From Humisphaera borealis (GTDB taxonomy: Bacteria; Planctomycetota; Phycisphaerae; Tepidisphaerales; Tepidisphaeraceae), in NCBI RefSeq assembly GCF_015169395.1, contig NZ_CP063458.1, positions 5,828,001 through 5,892,000 on the forward strand: a stretch of DNA of 64,000 nt, written 5' to 3'. This document shows, piece after piece, positions 26,176 through 34,159 of the stretch. A program made the translations under genes and the position numbers. Numbering within the stretch: position 1 is the first letter of the stretch; each line of letters begins with the position of its first letter. The notes beneath the pieces were generated by a model. It worked only from the letters and a program-made list of their open reading frames with translations. It was not told where the DNA came from and made no database searches.

Positions 26176-27342
26176 ATGACTGACCAGCGGATGCTGCTGC
26201 TGGTGCTGATCGTCATCTACCTGTCCGAGTGCTTCATTTGGATCGGATTCGGCGCGGTCGCATTCCGCACCGGTTGGCGACGATTCCGACCCGTCGATCC
26301 GCCGACCTTTCCGGGGAACGATCGTGGCGGATGGGCGATGCTCAATCCGTTTCCGCCGTTCGGCGAAGTGTTCGTCTGCCACCAGTGGCCGGTCGTCGTG
26401 ACGCCGGAGCAGGTGGGGCCGCAAACCGGGCAGTCGATCAACTTTCGCGAGCGACCGGCGACCGAATCGCTCGAACTGCCCTGGGTGGCCGCCGGCAAGC
26501 TGGAAGGCAACGGCAGCAAGCTGTCGCTGGGCGGCGAACCGATGATGCGGCTTCCCGACGAGGCCGCCGCCGAACACTTCCGCAAGGTCCTGGCCCGGCT
26601 GGCAAAGGTTTCGCCCGACCAGCGACCGGAACAAATCTCCCGTGCCATCCGCACGGCGTTCGACACCGCCGCCATCGAAAAACGCCTGGACGAGTACTGG
26701 CGGCTGACGTCCCTGCTGCGCACGCTGAGCCTGCTGTTTTTCGGGCTGCTGTTCCTGCTGCTACCGATTTCGATCTACCTCGAACGATTCGCCGACACGG
26801 TCTATCGCGTGCTGCCGATGCTGCTGCTGACGTGGGTTGCGGTGATGTTCTTCTACTTCCGCGCCCATCGCCGGCTGATGCCCGCCGATCGGCTGGTGCG
26901 GTGGAAGGGCCTGGTCACGATGGTGTTCGCGCCGACGGCGGCGATTCGCGCTTCCGACGCCGTCAGCCGGCACCTGCTGACAGGTTTTGACCCGGTCGCC
27001 GTCGGCGCGGTGCTGCTGGACGACAAAACCTTCGCCGAGTTCGCGACCCGCATTCTCCAGGATTTGCGTATCCCGCTGCCGGCCCGCAAAAGTGACAACC
27101 GCAACGGTGCCGCAGACCCGGCAAAATCCGACGAACTGGCGACCGCGTTTCGCGCGCGGCTGACCGACGAGGTGGTCGTGCTGATGCGGAAGCGCCGGGT
27201 GGATATCGATGCACTCCTGGGGCCGCCAACACCGGCCGATCCGGCGCTGCGGTCGTACTGCCCGCGATGCCGGCTGGAGTACCTGGTCGAAACGGGCACC
27301 TGCCGCGATTGCGGGGAACGGCCGCTGGTTCAACTCGGCTGA
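26176..27342 (+). CDS. uncharacterised membrane protein with C-terminal zinc ribbon
   Basis: The 388-residue protein is not a family I recognise. TM1 is near the N-terminus (LLLVLIVIYLSECFIWIGFGAVAF). A soluble region (residues about 40-175) contains a FPPFGEVFVCHQWPV segment. Two adjacent membrane helices follow (LLRTLSLLFFGLLFLLLPISIYL and VLPMLLLTWVAVMFFYF), then a long cytoplasmic part. The C-terminus CPRCRLEYLVETGTCRDCG is a four-Cys zinc ribbon. The zinc-ribbon-at-membrane theme recurs in the protein at 35817. It lies 227 bp upstream of a large secreted protein and may be co-transcribed. Confidence 0.72.
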   Translation: MTDQRMLLLVLIVIYLSECFIWIGFGAVAFRTGWRRFRPVDPPTFPGNDRGGWAMLNPFPPFGEVFVCHQWPVVVTPEQVGPQTGQSINFRERPATESLELPWVAAGKLEGNGSKLSLGGEPMMRLPDEAAAEHFRKVLARLAKVSPDQRPEQISRAIRTAFDTAAIEKRLDEYWRLTSLLRTLSLLFFGLLFLLLPISIYLERFADTVYRVLPMLLLTWVAVMFFYFRAHRRLMPADRLVRWKGLVTMVFAPTAAIRASDAVSRHLLTGFDPVAVGAVLLDDKTFAEFATRILQDLRIPLPARKSDNRNGAADPAKSDELATAFRARLTDEVVVLMRKRRVDIDALLGPPTPADPALRSYCPRCRLEYLVETGTCRDCGERPLVQLG

Positions 27343-27569
27343 CACTCCGTCATTCTTCACCGTTATGTTGCAGCCGTCTCGGTTGCAATGCAGGCGGGAC
27401 GCCTGCACCACAAGCGGCGGGTCGCCAGTTCGCCTGTAATGCCATCGGGGGTGGCGCATCTTGATTCCCGGCGGGCATGGGTCCGGCCGCGGAGATGTTT
27501 GTATCGATGGATGCCGCGGCGGGGCCACTGCGGTCGGTTGTTCCACCCACTTCAAGATGAGGTTGTCCT

Positions 27570-30215
27570 ATGGTCCGTACGCGCTGCGAGGCTGCGGTTG
27601 TCCTTTGCGCTATTGTCACCTGGGCCGGCGGCGCGCTCGCCCAGCCGGCACAGCCGCCGAGCACACAACCGGTAGTCACTCCGTCTGCTCCATTCGCACT
27701 ACCCGCGCTGGGCGGCACCACCGTCGCCATCCCGTGGCCGGAGCTGGCGGCGCTGCTGGAGCGTGCCGGCGATCGGGCGGCCAAACCGCCGGTGGACTTC
27801 GTCTTCGCACCGGCGACCTACACTGCCAGGCCCGTGGGTAGCGCCATCGAGGTGATCGCCGAGGTGCAGGCGACGCTGCTTCGCAACGACTTTGCGCTGC
27901 TGCCAGTCGCCCCGGCGGACGTGGCGGTGGAATCGGTCACCGTGGACGGCCAGCCCGCGGCGCTGGTGATGCAGGGCAAGACGCTGTCGGCGTTCGTCAC
28001 CGGCGGAGGCAGGAAGTCGCTCCGGGTCACGCTCACCCGCCCGATCGTCAGCCAGGACGGCTCGCCCCGGTTCGATCTGCCCCTGGCCGATTGGCCGATC
28101 AGCAACGTGAAGTTCAGCGTGCCCGGAAGCGTCGAGATTACCGCCAGCGGCGCGGCCAGCGCGATATCCGCCGAGGCCGGCGGCACCACGACGTTGACCG
28201 CGACCTATCGCGGCGGGGCGGTGGCGGCGATCGCCTGGAAGCCCCGCGCCGCTCAGGCGGATGTCGCGGCCGCACGAATCTACGGCGACTCCGAAACGCG
28301 CATCTCCGTCCGCCGAGGATTGGTGCGATACCAGACGGCCATCCATCTGAACGTCGAGCGTGGCACCATCCCGGCTCTGAAGCTGACCCTCGACCCCAAG
28401 GCGGTCGTGCTGTCGGTCGGCGGGAAGGACGTCGCCGGCTACCAGGAAGCGGCGGCGGCCGCCGCGGGCAAGCCGGTAACGATCAACTTCGCCAGGCCAA
28501 TCGGCGGGAAACAGGACATCGAACTGGTGTACGAAAAAGACGTCGCCGAGGCCGGCGGAGCCGAACGCTTCGTCGCCCCGGCGATCGACGGCGCACGGCG
28601 CGACGGCGGCGTGATCGCGATCGACAGCGACGGCGCATACGACGTTCGACCCGCGCCAGCCGGCGGAGCCGCCGAGGCAACCCTCGAGCGCCTCGGCGTC
28701 AGCGAGCTGCCGCAGTCGTTCCGCACGCCAGCGACTACGCTCGCCTATCGCTACGGCTCGCCGGCGGCGACGGCTGTTGCTCTCACGCCGATCAAACCGC
28801 AGCCGGCCAAAGTCGCCGTCCTGACGCAGACGCGGGTCGCCGTCGATCGCGGCGTCCTCCGCTGCCAGGCCAGCGTGACCTATGAGATCCTGCACGCCGG
28901 CGTGGACACCTTCCGCATCAATCTGCCGAAAGGGGCGGAACTGATCGCCGTCGAAGGCGAAGGCGTTCGCGACACGCAGGTGGTTGACGAAAACGGCGCG
29001 CGGATCGTCGTCGTCGGCCTGAAGGACGTCGCACGCAAGCAGTACGCGCTGACACTGACTTACGATGTGGCATTCGCCGAGAAGGCGATCGCCGTGGCCG
29101 GCCAAGCTATGGTGCCGCCTGCCGCCACTCGACCCGCCACGCAGCCGGCCGGAGATGCCGTAGCCGCCGCAGCCACGATCAGCGCGACTGTCGTCGTCCC
29201 CATCCTCTCGCACCCGGATGCGAGCACCGCCCGCGGCTACATCGGCGTTGAAGTCCGCGGCGGGTATGAAGTCACCACCAGCGTCACGGGGGCCGAGCGG
29301 ATCGACGTTAAAGAGCTCCCACGCCTGCTCTGGTCGATGGCCCGCTCGCCGGTGCTCGAAGGGTATCGCTACGACAGCGGCGTGCCGGCGATGACGCTGG
29401 CGATCGCCCGACACCAAGACCTGGACGTGCTGGTCGCGATGGCGGATGTCTGCGAGGCAAGCACCACCGTCACCGCCGACGGCCGCAGCGTCACCAAGCT
29501 GATGTACATCGTGCGGAACAACCTCAAGCCGAGCATGACGCTACGGCTGCCAGCGGGCGCGGAGGTCTGGAGCACCTTCGTGGACGACAAGCCCGTCACC
29601 CCGGCCAAAACCGCCGACGGCCGCGTGCTGATCCCGCTCAAGCGCAGCGAGGAAGTCGAAGACGGCGACGACGAGAGCTACCAATTCAGGCGAGACCGCC
29701 GGCGTCAGGGGGAGGAACATCGGGTCATCAAGGAAATGCAGCAGAAGAGGACCGACGACGAACTGGCCGGCGATCTGAAGCCGTATGACGTGGAGGTGGT
29801 GTACGTCATGCCGGCGGTGAAGCTGGCCGATCGCGGGCAGTTGGAGTTGTCGTTGCCGCAATCGGACGTGCCGGTGGGACACCTGGCCTGGGCGGTGTTC
29901 CTGCCGAAGCAGTATCGCGTGGTCGATGCGCAGGGGAATGTCAGCGAAGTGTCGCGGTTCACACTGCCGTTCCGGCACTTCGGCGAAGCCGCACTGGCGC
30001 GGACGAAGGAAGTCGCCGAGCTTCAGAAGGCGTCGCAGCAACTGGCCCAGGCTCACGACGCCGCCAAGGCGTTCGCCGAGGCGAGCAAGGTCGCTGGGGT
30101 GCTGCCAGTGCGGGTGGAGATCCCGATCGCCGGCGAAATCACGCGGTTCGAGAAGCTGCTGCTCGTGGACGAAATGCCGAAGACGACGGTGGGGTACTCG
30201 CGGAAGCTCGAGTGA
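27570..30215 (+). CDS. large exported beta-rich protein, uncharacterised
   Basis: The 881-residue protein has a signal peptide (CEAAVVLCAIVTWAGGALAQ) and a long mature part dominated by alternating beta-strand patterns. Three repeated modules carry a DRG(L/V)VR(Y/C)Q..I...VERGTIPALKL-like theme (VRRGLVRYQTAIHLNVERG; VDRGVLRCQASVTYEILHAG; later VTADGRSVTKLMYIVRNN). The C-terminal quarter is charged and helical (EEVEDGDDESYQFRRDRRRQGEEHR) and ends in a helical stretch (ELQKASQQLAQAHDAAKAFAEAS). No catalytic signature is visible. Similar large immunoglobulin-like envelope proteins are typical of planctomycetes, so a structural or adhesive surface role is a guess. Confidence 0.72.
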   Translation: MVRTRCEAAVVLCAIVTWAGGALAQPAQPPSTQPVVTPSAPFALPALGGTTVAIPWPELAALLERAGDRAAKPPVDFVFAPATYTARPVGSAIEVIAEVQATLLRNDFALLPVAPADVAVESVTVDGQPAALVMQGKTLSAFVTGGGRKSLRVTLTRPIVSQDGSPRFDLPLADWPISNVKFSVPGSVEITASGAASAISAEAGGTTTLTATYRGGAVAAIAWKPRAAQADVAAARIYGDSETRISVRRGLVRYQTAIHLNVERGTIPALKLTLDPKAVVLSVGGKDVAGYQEAAAAAAGKPVTINFARPIGGKQDIELVYEKDVAEAGGAERFVAPAIDGARRDGGVIAIDSDGAYDVRPAPAGGAAEATLERLGVSELPQSFRTPATTLAYRYGSPAATAVALTPIKPQPAKVAVLTQTRVAVDRGVLRCQASVTYEILHAGVDTFRINLPKGAELIAVEGEGVRDTQVVDENGARIVVVGLKDVARKQYALTLTYDVAFAEKAIAVAGQAMVPPAATRPATQPAGDAVAAAATISATVVVPILSHPDASTARGYIGVEVRGGYEVTTSVTGAERIDVKELPRLLWSMARSPVLEGYRYDSGVPAMTLAIARHQDLDVLVAMADVCEASTTVTADGRSVTKLMYIVRNNLKPSMTLRLPAGAEVWSTFVDDKPVTPAKTADGRVLIPLKRSEEVEDGDDESYQFRRDRRRQGEEHRVIKEMQQKRTDDELAGDLKPYDVEVVYVMPAVKLADRGQLELSLPQSDVPVGHLAWAVFLPKQYRVVDAQGNVSEVSRFTLPFRHFGEAALARTKEVAELQKASQQLAQAHDAAKAFAEASKVAGVLPVRVEIPIAGEITRFEKLLLVDEMPKTTVGYSRKLE

Positions 30216-30249
30216 GCGACGAATGAAAACGAACGATGAAGATCAGCGG

Positions 30250-30420
30250 CTGTCCGTGACACGGCTTTCCAAGCCGTGCGAGCGAGGTCACAACGCAAGT
30301 GGATTCCAATCCTCGGTAGGCTCCTGGATTTCTGGGGAAAAGACGTGGCATTGCCGAAGATTTGCATCTTCACGCGTCGTGACCTCGCCCGCACGGCTTG
30401 GAAAGCCGTGTCACGGACAG
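30250..30420. repeat. family A inverted repeat, copy 3 (longest arms)
   Basis: Arms of 42 bp (30250-30291 and 30379-30420) contain CTGTCCGTGACACGGCTTTC and its complement. The interior (TTGCCGAAGATTTGCATCTT) resembles the interior of the copy at 17247. It occupies the gap upstream of the ThuA gene. Confidence 0.88.
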
Positions 30421-30490
30421 CTTCACCGCTTTTACGGATAACCTTCCTCGGCGTCCGATCGTGGTTTAAACTGCTCGGCGGAGGAACTCC

Positions 30491-31423
30491 ATGAACCAGC
30501 CCAAGACGACATCAAACCTTTCCCGCAGGCGTTTTCTGACCGGCGTTGCCGCCACAGCCGCGGCGGCGGTTGCGTTTCCGCATCTCGCTTTCGGCCAGGC
30601 GAAGAAACGCAAGCTCGTCATGATCGCCGGCAAGCCGAGCCATCCGGCGGGGATGCACGAGTTCAACGCCGGCGTCTACGTGCTGTCGCAGTGCCTCAAA
30701 GCCGTGCCCGATCTTGAAGTTTCCGTCCATCGCAACCATTGGGTTTCCGACGAAAAGGTTCTCGACGACGCCGACGCCCTGTTCATCTACAGCGACGGCC
30801 GCCAGGGGCACCCGGCGGTGCAGGGCGACCACAAGGAGAAGGTGGCCAAACTGATGGCACGCGGCGTCGGGCTCATGTGCGCCCACTACGCCGTCGAGGT
30901 GGACCCCAAGCAGGCAGGCGACGAGTTCAAGGCCTGGATCGGCGGGCACTACGAGCACGAGTTCTCCGTGAACCCGATCTGGGAACCGAAGTTTGAGACC
31001 TTCCCCAATCATCCCATCAGCCGCGGCGTCAAGCCGTTTACGGCCAAAGACGAGTGGTACTTCAACATGCGGTTCCGCCCGGAGATGAAGGGAGTCACGA
31101 GCATTCTCACCGCCACGCCGAGCGACGCCGTCCGCGACGGCCCGTACGTCTATCCGAAGGGGCCGTACAAGCACATCCAGGAAGCCAAAGGGCGCGTCGA
31201 GACGATGATGTGGGCCGTCGAGCGCGAAGACGGCGGCCGCGGCGTCGGCTTCACCGGCGGGCACTTCCACACCAACTGGGGCATCGACGACTTCCGCAAG
31301 GTGGTCCTCAACGCGCTGCTCTGGATCAGCAAGGTCGAAGTGCCGGCGAACGGGTTGGAGAGCAAGTTGCCCGAGGGGGAGTTGCTGAAGAACCTGGATC
31401 CGAAGGCGGCGCCGAAGAAGTGA
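30491..31423 (+). CDS. ThuA domain protein, Tat-exported
   Basis: The 310-residue protein has a Tat signal (SRRRFLTGVAATAAAAVAFP). The ThuA/trehalose-utilisation-like domain follows: KLVMIAGKPSHPAGMHEFNAGVYVLSQCL, DDADALFIYSDGRQGHPAVQG, GVGLMCAHYAVEV, DEWYFNMRF and GRGVGFTGGHFHTNWGIDDFRKVVLNALLWI. The domain has a class-I glutamine-amidotransferase-like fold and is common in planctomycete sugar metabolism, with a putative role on modified glycosides; activity here is unproven. SD GGAGG lies 8 bp upstream of the ATG. DUF1501 follows 152 bp downstream on the same strand. Confidence 0.9.
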   Translation: MNQPKTTSNLSRRRFLTGVAATAAAAVAFPHLAFGQAKKRKLVMIAGKPSHPAGMHEFNAGVYVLSQCLKAVPDLEVSVHRNHWVSDEKVLDDADALFIYSDGRQGHPAVQGDHKEKVAKLMARGVGLMCAHYAVEVDPKQAGDEFKAWIGGHYEHEFSVNPIWEPKFETFPNHPISRGVKPFTAKDEWYFNMRFRPEMKGVTSILTATPSDAVRDGPYVYPKGPYKHIQEAKGRVETMMWAVEREDGGRGVGFTGGHFHTNWGIDDFRKVVLNALLWISKVEVPANGLESKLPEGELLKNLDPKAAPKK

Positions 31424-31452
31424 AGGCCGTCCGTGAGAGCTGTCTGTGATCG

Positions 31453-31471
31453 CTGTCCGTGACACGGACAG
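31453..31471. repeat. minimal family A derivative: terminal repeats only
   Basis: CTGTCCGTGACACGGACAG is a perfect 19-bp palindrome made of the outer ends of both family A arms with everything between them missing. It lies between the ThuA and DUF1501 genes. Confidence 0.75.
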
Positions 31472-31575
31472 TAGTAACCGACAGCGGCCGGTTTGCCGTG
31501 TGTCAACCTTCCTGATCCGCAGCGGTAACAACATCGAGGCTCAGCGTCGACTCACTTCTGCACGCGAGGTCCGAC

Positions 31576-33009
31576 ATGCTCCTCTTCTGCGATCCCAACG
31601 GCCCTTCGAGCCTGCGCCGGCGCGACTTCCTTCGCGTTGGCGGTGCGGCGCTAGGCGGCGCACTGTTCGGCAATGCGCTCTTTCCCGCACTCAGCAGCAA
31701 CACGGCCTTCGGCAGCGTCAGCGGGTCGGGCGGCGTCAGTCCGCTGTCGGGGAAGTCGGTCATCTTCCTGTTCATGCAGGGCGGCCCGCCGCAGGCTGAG
31801 ACGTTCGACCCCAAGGAAGGCCTGACCGCCGAGATGGCCCCCGTCGGCGGAACGATCCCCACCAGCATTCCCGGCGTACATTTCGGCTCCAGCCTGCCGA
31901 AGCTCGCCAGGCTCGCCGACCGCCTGACCATCGTCCGCAATTTCTCCACCGGCACCGATCACGGCGGGCTCCGGCCGATCGTCAGCGATACCACCGGCGG
32001 CGCGAGCCTCGGTTCGGTTTACAGCCGGGTCGCCGGCATCAACAACCCCAGGACCGGCCTGCCGACGTCGATGGCGCTCTGGCCGATTTCCGTCGGCGCC
32101 GACCAGCCCGGCCCGCGCGAGCGCTTCGGCAAGTTCGACGCCACCGGCTCGCTCGGCACCGGCTACGCGCCGTTCACGCCCGGTGCCGGCGGGCCGATGC
32201 AGGAGAATCTGAAGCTCAATCTGCCGCGCGAAAGGCTCACCGACCGCCGGGAATTGCTGTCGGCGATCGACCGGGCGCGGCGTGATCTCGATGCGCAAGG
32301 CGACGCCGTCGACGGCTTCCGCCGGCAGGCGTTCGACATGATCCTCAAGGGCGTCGGGCAGGCGTTCGACCTCTCGAACGAGGATCCGAAACTGCTCGAG
32401 CGCTACGACACCAGGCCGTTCCTCGACCCGTCGCTCTGGACGCCCAAGACCGGCAAGATGAAGAACAACGACCCGTACTACCGGGCGAATGCCAACACGC
32501 TGGGCAGGCTGCTGGTGCTGGCCCGCCGAATGGCCGAGGCGGGGTGCGGGTTCATCACCGTCAACACCGAGTTCGTCTGGGACTTCCACGCAGACGTCAA
32601 CAACATCGCCGTCGCCGAGGGGAAGAAGGCCGTCATCGAACCGTTCGACCATGCCGTCTCGGCGTTCATCGAAGACTGCGAAAGCCGCGGGCTGGGCGAC
32701 AAAATCCTGCTGGTCTGCTGCGGCGAAATGGGCCGCAACCCCAAGCTCAACAAGAACGGCGGCCGCGACCACTGGCCGGCGCTGGCACCACTCATCCTGT
32801 ACGGCGCGGGCATGCCGCGCGGACAGGTGGTCGGCCGATCCAACCGCACCGGCGCAGAGCCCGACGGTGACGGCCTCAAGCCCGACAACCTGCTGGCGAC
32901 CATCTTCCGCACCCTCTTCGACATGGGGCAGCTCCGCGTCGAAACCGGCCTGCCGGAAATCATCCGCCAGGCCGTCAATCGAACCCAGGATCTGCCGGGC
33001 GTGGTGTAG
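31576..33009 (+). CDS. DUF1501 domain protein, Tat-exported
   Basis: The 477-residue protein has a Tat signal (LRRRDFLRVGGAALGGALF). DUF1501 motifs are KSVIFLFMQGGPPQAETFDPKEG, NFSTGTDHGGLRP, DLSNEDPKLLERYDTRPF, MAEAGCGFITVNTEFVWDFHADVNN, ILLVCCGEMGRNPKLNKNGGRDHWPALAPLILYGAGM and GRSNRTGAEPDGDG. The GRDHWP stretch corresponds to metal-binding residues of the alkaline-phosphatase superfamily. Unlike the other two DUF1501 genes it has no PSD1 partner; ThuA is its neighbour. Function is unknown. Confidence 0.92.
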   Translation: MLLFCDPNGPSSLRRRDFLRVGGAALGGALFGNALFPALSSNTAFGSVSGSGGVSPLSGKSVIFLFMQGGPPQAETFDPKEGLTAEMAPVGGTIPTSIPGVHFGSSLPKLARLADRLTIVRNFSTGTDHGGLRPIVSDTTGGASLGSVYSRVAGINNPRTGLPTSMALWPISVGADQPGPRERFGKFDATGSLGTGYAPFTPGAGGPMQENLKLNLPRERLTDRRELLSAIDRARRDLDAQGDAVDGFRRQAFDMILKGVGQAFDLSNEDPKLLERYDTRPFLDPSLWTPKTGKMKNNDPYYRANANTLGRLLVLARRMAEAGCGFITVNTEFVWDFHADVNNIAVAEGKKAVIEPFDHAVSAFIEDCESRGLGDKILLVCCGEMGRNPKLNKNGGRDHWPALAPLILYGAGMPRGQVVGRSNRTGAEPDGDGLKPDNLLATIFRTLFDMGQLRVETGLPEIIRQAVNRTQDLPGVV

Positions 33010-33051
33010 ACAGACGATCGCGTGGTCGTACGTCCGACAAACTTTGGGAAC

Positions 33052-33106
33052 GCGGAGCCCCAGCTCCGCACGAACGACAAAATGAAGAGCGGAGCTGGGG
33101 CTCCGC
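33052..33106. repeat. 18-bp stem hairpin between DUF1501 and ybeY
   Basis: GCGGAGCCCCAGCTCCGC (33052-33069) pairs perfectly with GCGGAGCTGGGGCTCCGC (33089-33106) around a 19-nt loop. Each arm is also nearly self-complementary. It may terminate the ThuA-DUF1501 transcript. Confidence 0.7.
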
Positions 33107-33168
33107 GGTCCAGGGCATCCGTGCGTGCCTTGTCACCACGACCATCCCGGCGATGATCACCGCACCCC

Positions 33169-33690
33169 ATGCCACGCAAGCCTTCCGCCGCTCGTTCTGT
33201 CCGCACCGCGAAGTCGAAACTTCATCTGGAGCTCTCCGCGGCCGTCGGCAAGGATCTTGTACCCTTCCTGCGTAAGCACCTCCGCGCTGCCCACGCCGAG
33301 TTGCGCAAGCCGCTCGTCGAACTGTCGCTCGCCCTCGTCGGCGACAAGGCAATGGCCGACCTGCACCAGCAGTTCATGGGCATCGCCGGGCCGACCGACG
33401 TGCTGACCTTTCCGCTCGACGAAGATTCCCGCGGCCGGGTGATGGCGGGGGAGGTGGTCGTCTGCATTCCCGAGGCCCGCCGTCGCGCCAAAACCGAGGG
33501 TACCGAACTTCGTCACGAAGTGCTGCTCTACGCGCTGCACGGCATGCTGCACTTGTGCGGCTACGACGACCTGACGCCCGCGGACTACAAGAAGATGCAC
33601 CGTACTGAGGATCGCATCCTCGCCGCGATCGGCATCGGGGCGGTGTTCGAGCGCACCGCTGGACCCGCAAAGAAGCGCGTGACGAGATGA
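33169..33690 (+). CDS. ybeY: endoribonuclease YbeY, variant zinc site
   Basis: The 173-residue protein matches YbeY: LVGDKAMADLHQQFMGIAGPTDVLTFPLDED, MAGEVVVCIPEARRRA, and the metal motif ELRHEVLLYALHGMLHLCGYDD. The motif is normally HGxLHLxGYDH with three His zinc ligands. Here His124 and His128 are present and position 134 is Asp. Asp can bind zinc, so activity may be retained. YbeY processes 16S rRNA ends and takes part in ribosome quality control. A gene of the CorC/HlyC type follows (34160), as is common for ybeY. Confidence 0.93.
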   Translation: MPRKPSAARSVRTAKSKLHLELSAAVGKDLVPFLRKHLRAAHAELRKPLVELSLALVGDKAMADLHQQFMGIAGPTDVLTFPLDEDSRGRVMAGEVVVCIPEARRRAKTEGTELRHEVLLYALHGMLHLCGYDDLTPADYKKMHRTEDRILAAIGIGAVFERTAGPAKKRVTR

Positions 33691-34017
33691 TGCACGCGAG
33701 AGGAACCACGAACGCCCACCGCGCTGCGGTGGGTCCCACCGCGCGCGGTGGGCGTAGGACGAGTTGGTTCGGTCGCGAAACGCAGGATGCGGCAAACGCG
33801 CGACAAAAACCTGCGAATTCTCGGACGAAGACGCGCCGAAAAAATCTCGCAAATCATTTCGCATCAACATCTTGCGGAAAAACGGAACATTTGAGGGATG
33901 TCCGCGCCGCCGTTCCCGACGTACAATGCGGGATGTCGCCGGTTCGCCGGCGGCTTTGCGGGCGACTGCCGTCCGCGCTCCCGCCGGCTTTCGCCGACGG
34001 CTTGTTCGAGCATTGCG
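33691..34017 (+). promoter_or_regulatory. long leader region before the CorC-type gene
   Basis: This part of the 469-bp gap has no convincing gene. It holds a GGTGGG/CCCACC palindrome cluster (33716-33752), an AT-richer tract (33800-33895) and a -10-like TACAAT at 33922-33927. Downstream are several GC-rich hairpins such as CGCCGGTTCGCCGGCGGC. It would give a structured 5' leader of about 230 nt. Confidence 0.35.
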
Positions 34018-34158
34018 ATGAACGCCAACCCAAGGCCCACCCTGACATCCGAGGACGACATAGGTCGCGCGCAGACCTTCGCTCTGCCGTTGCATCCGCC
34101 AGTACGCAGCGCCGGTTTCCGGCCTGCGGCGGCCGTTCTTACTTTCGGAGCCCTCTAA
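34018..34158 (+). CDS. possible 46-residue small ORF coupled to the CorC-type gene
   Basis: ATG 34018 opens MNANPRPTLTSEDDIGRA and ends in FGAL with a TAA one base before the ATG of the next gene, a spacing that permits translational coupling. No family is recognised, and composition alone cannot separate it from chance, so treat it as a candidate. Confidence 0.3.
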   Translation: MNANPRPTLTSEDDIGRAQTFALPLHPPVRSAGFRPAAAVLTFGAL

Positions 34159-34159
34159 C

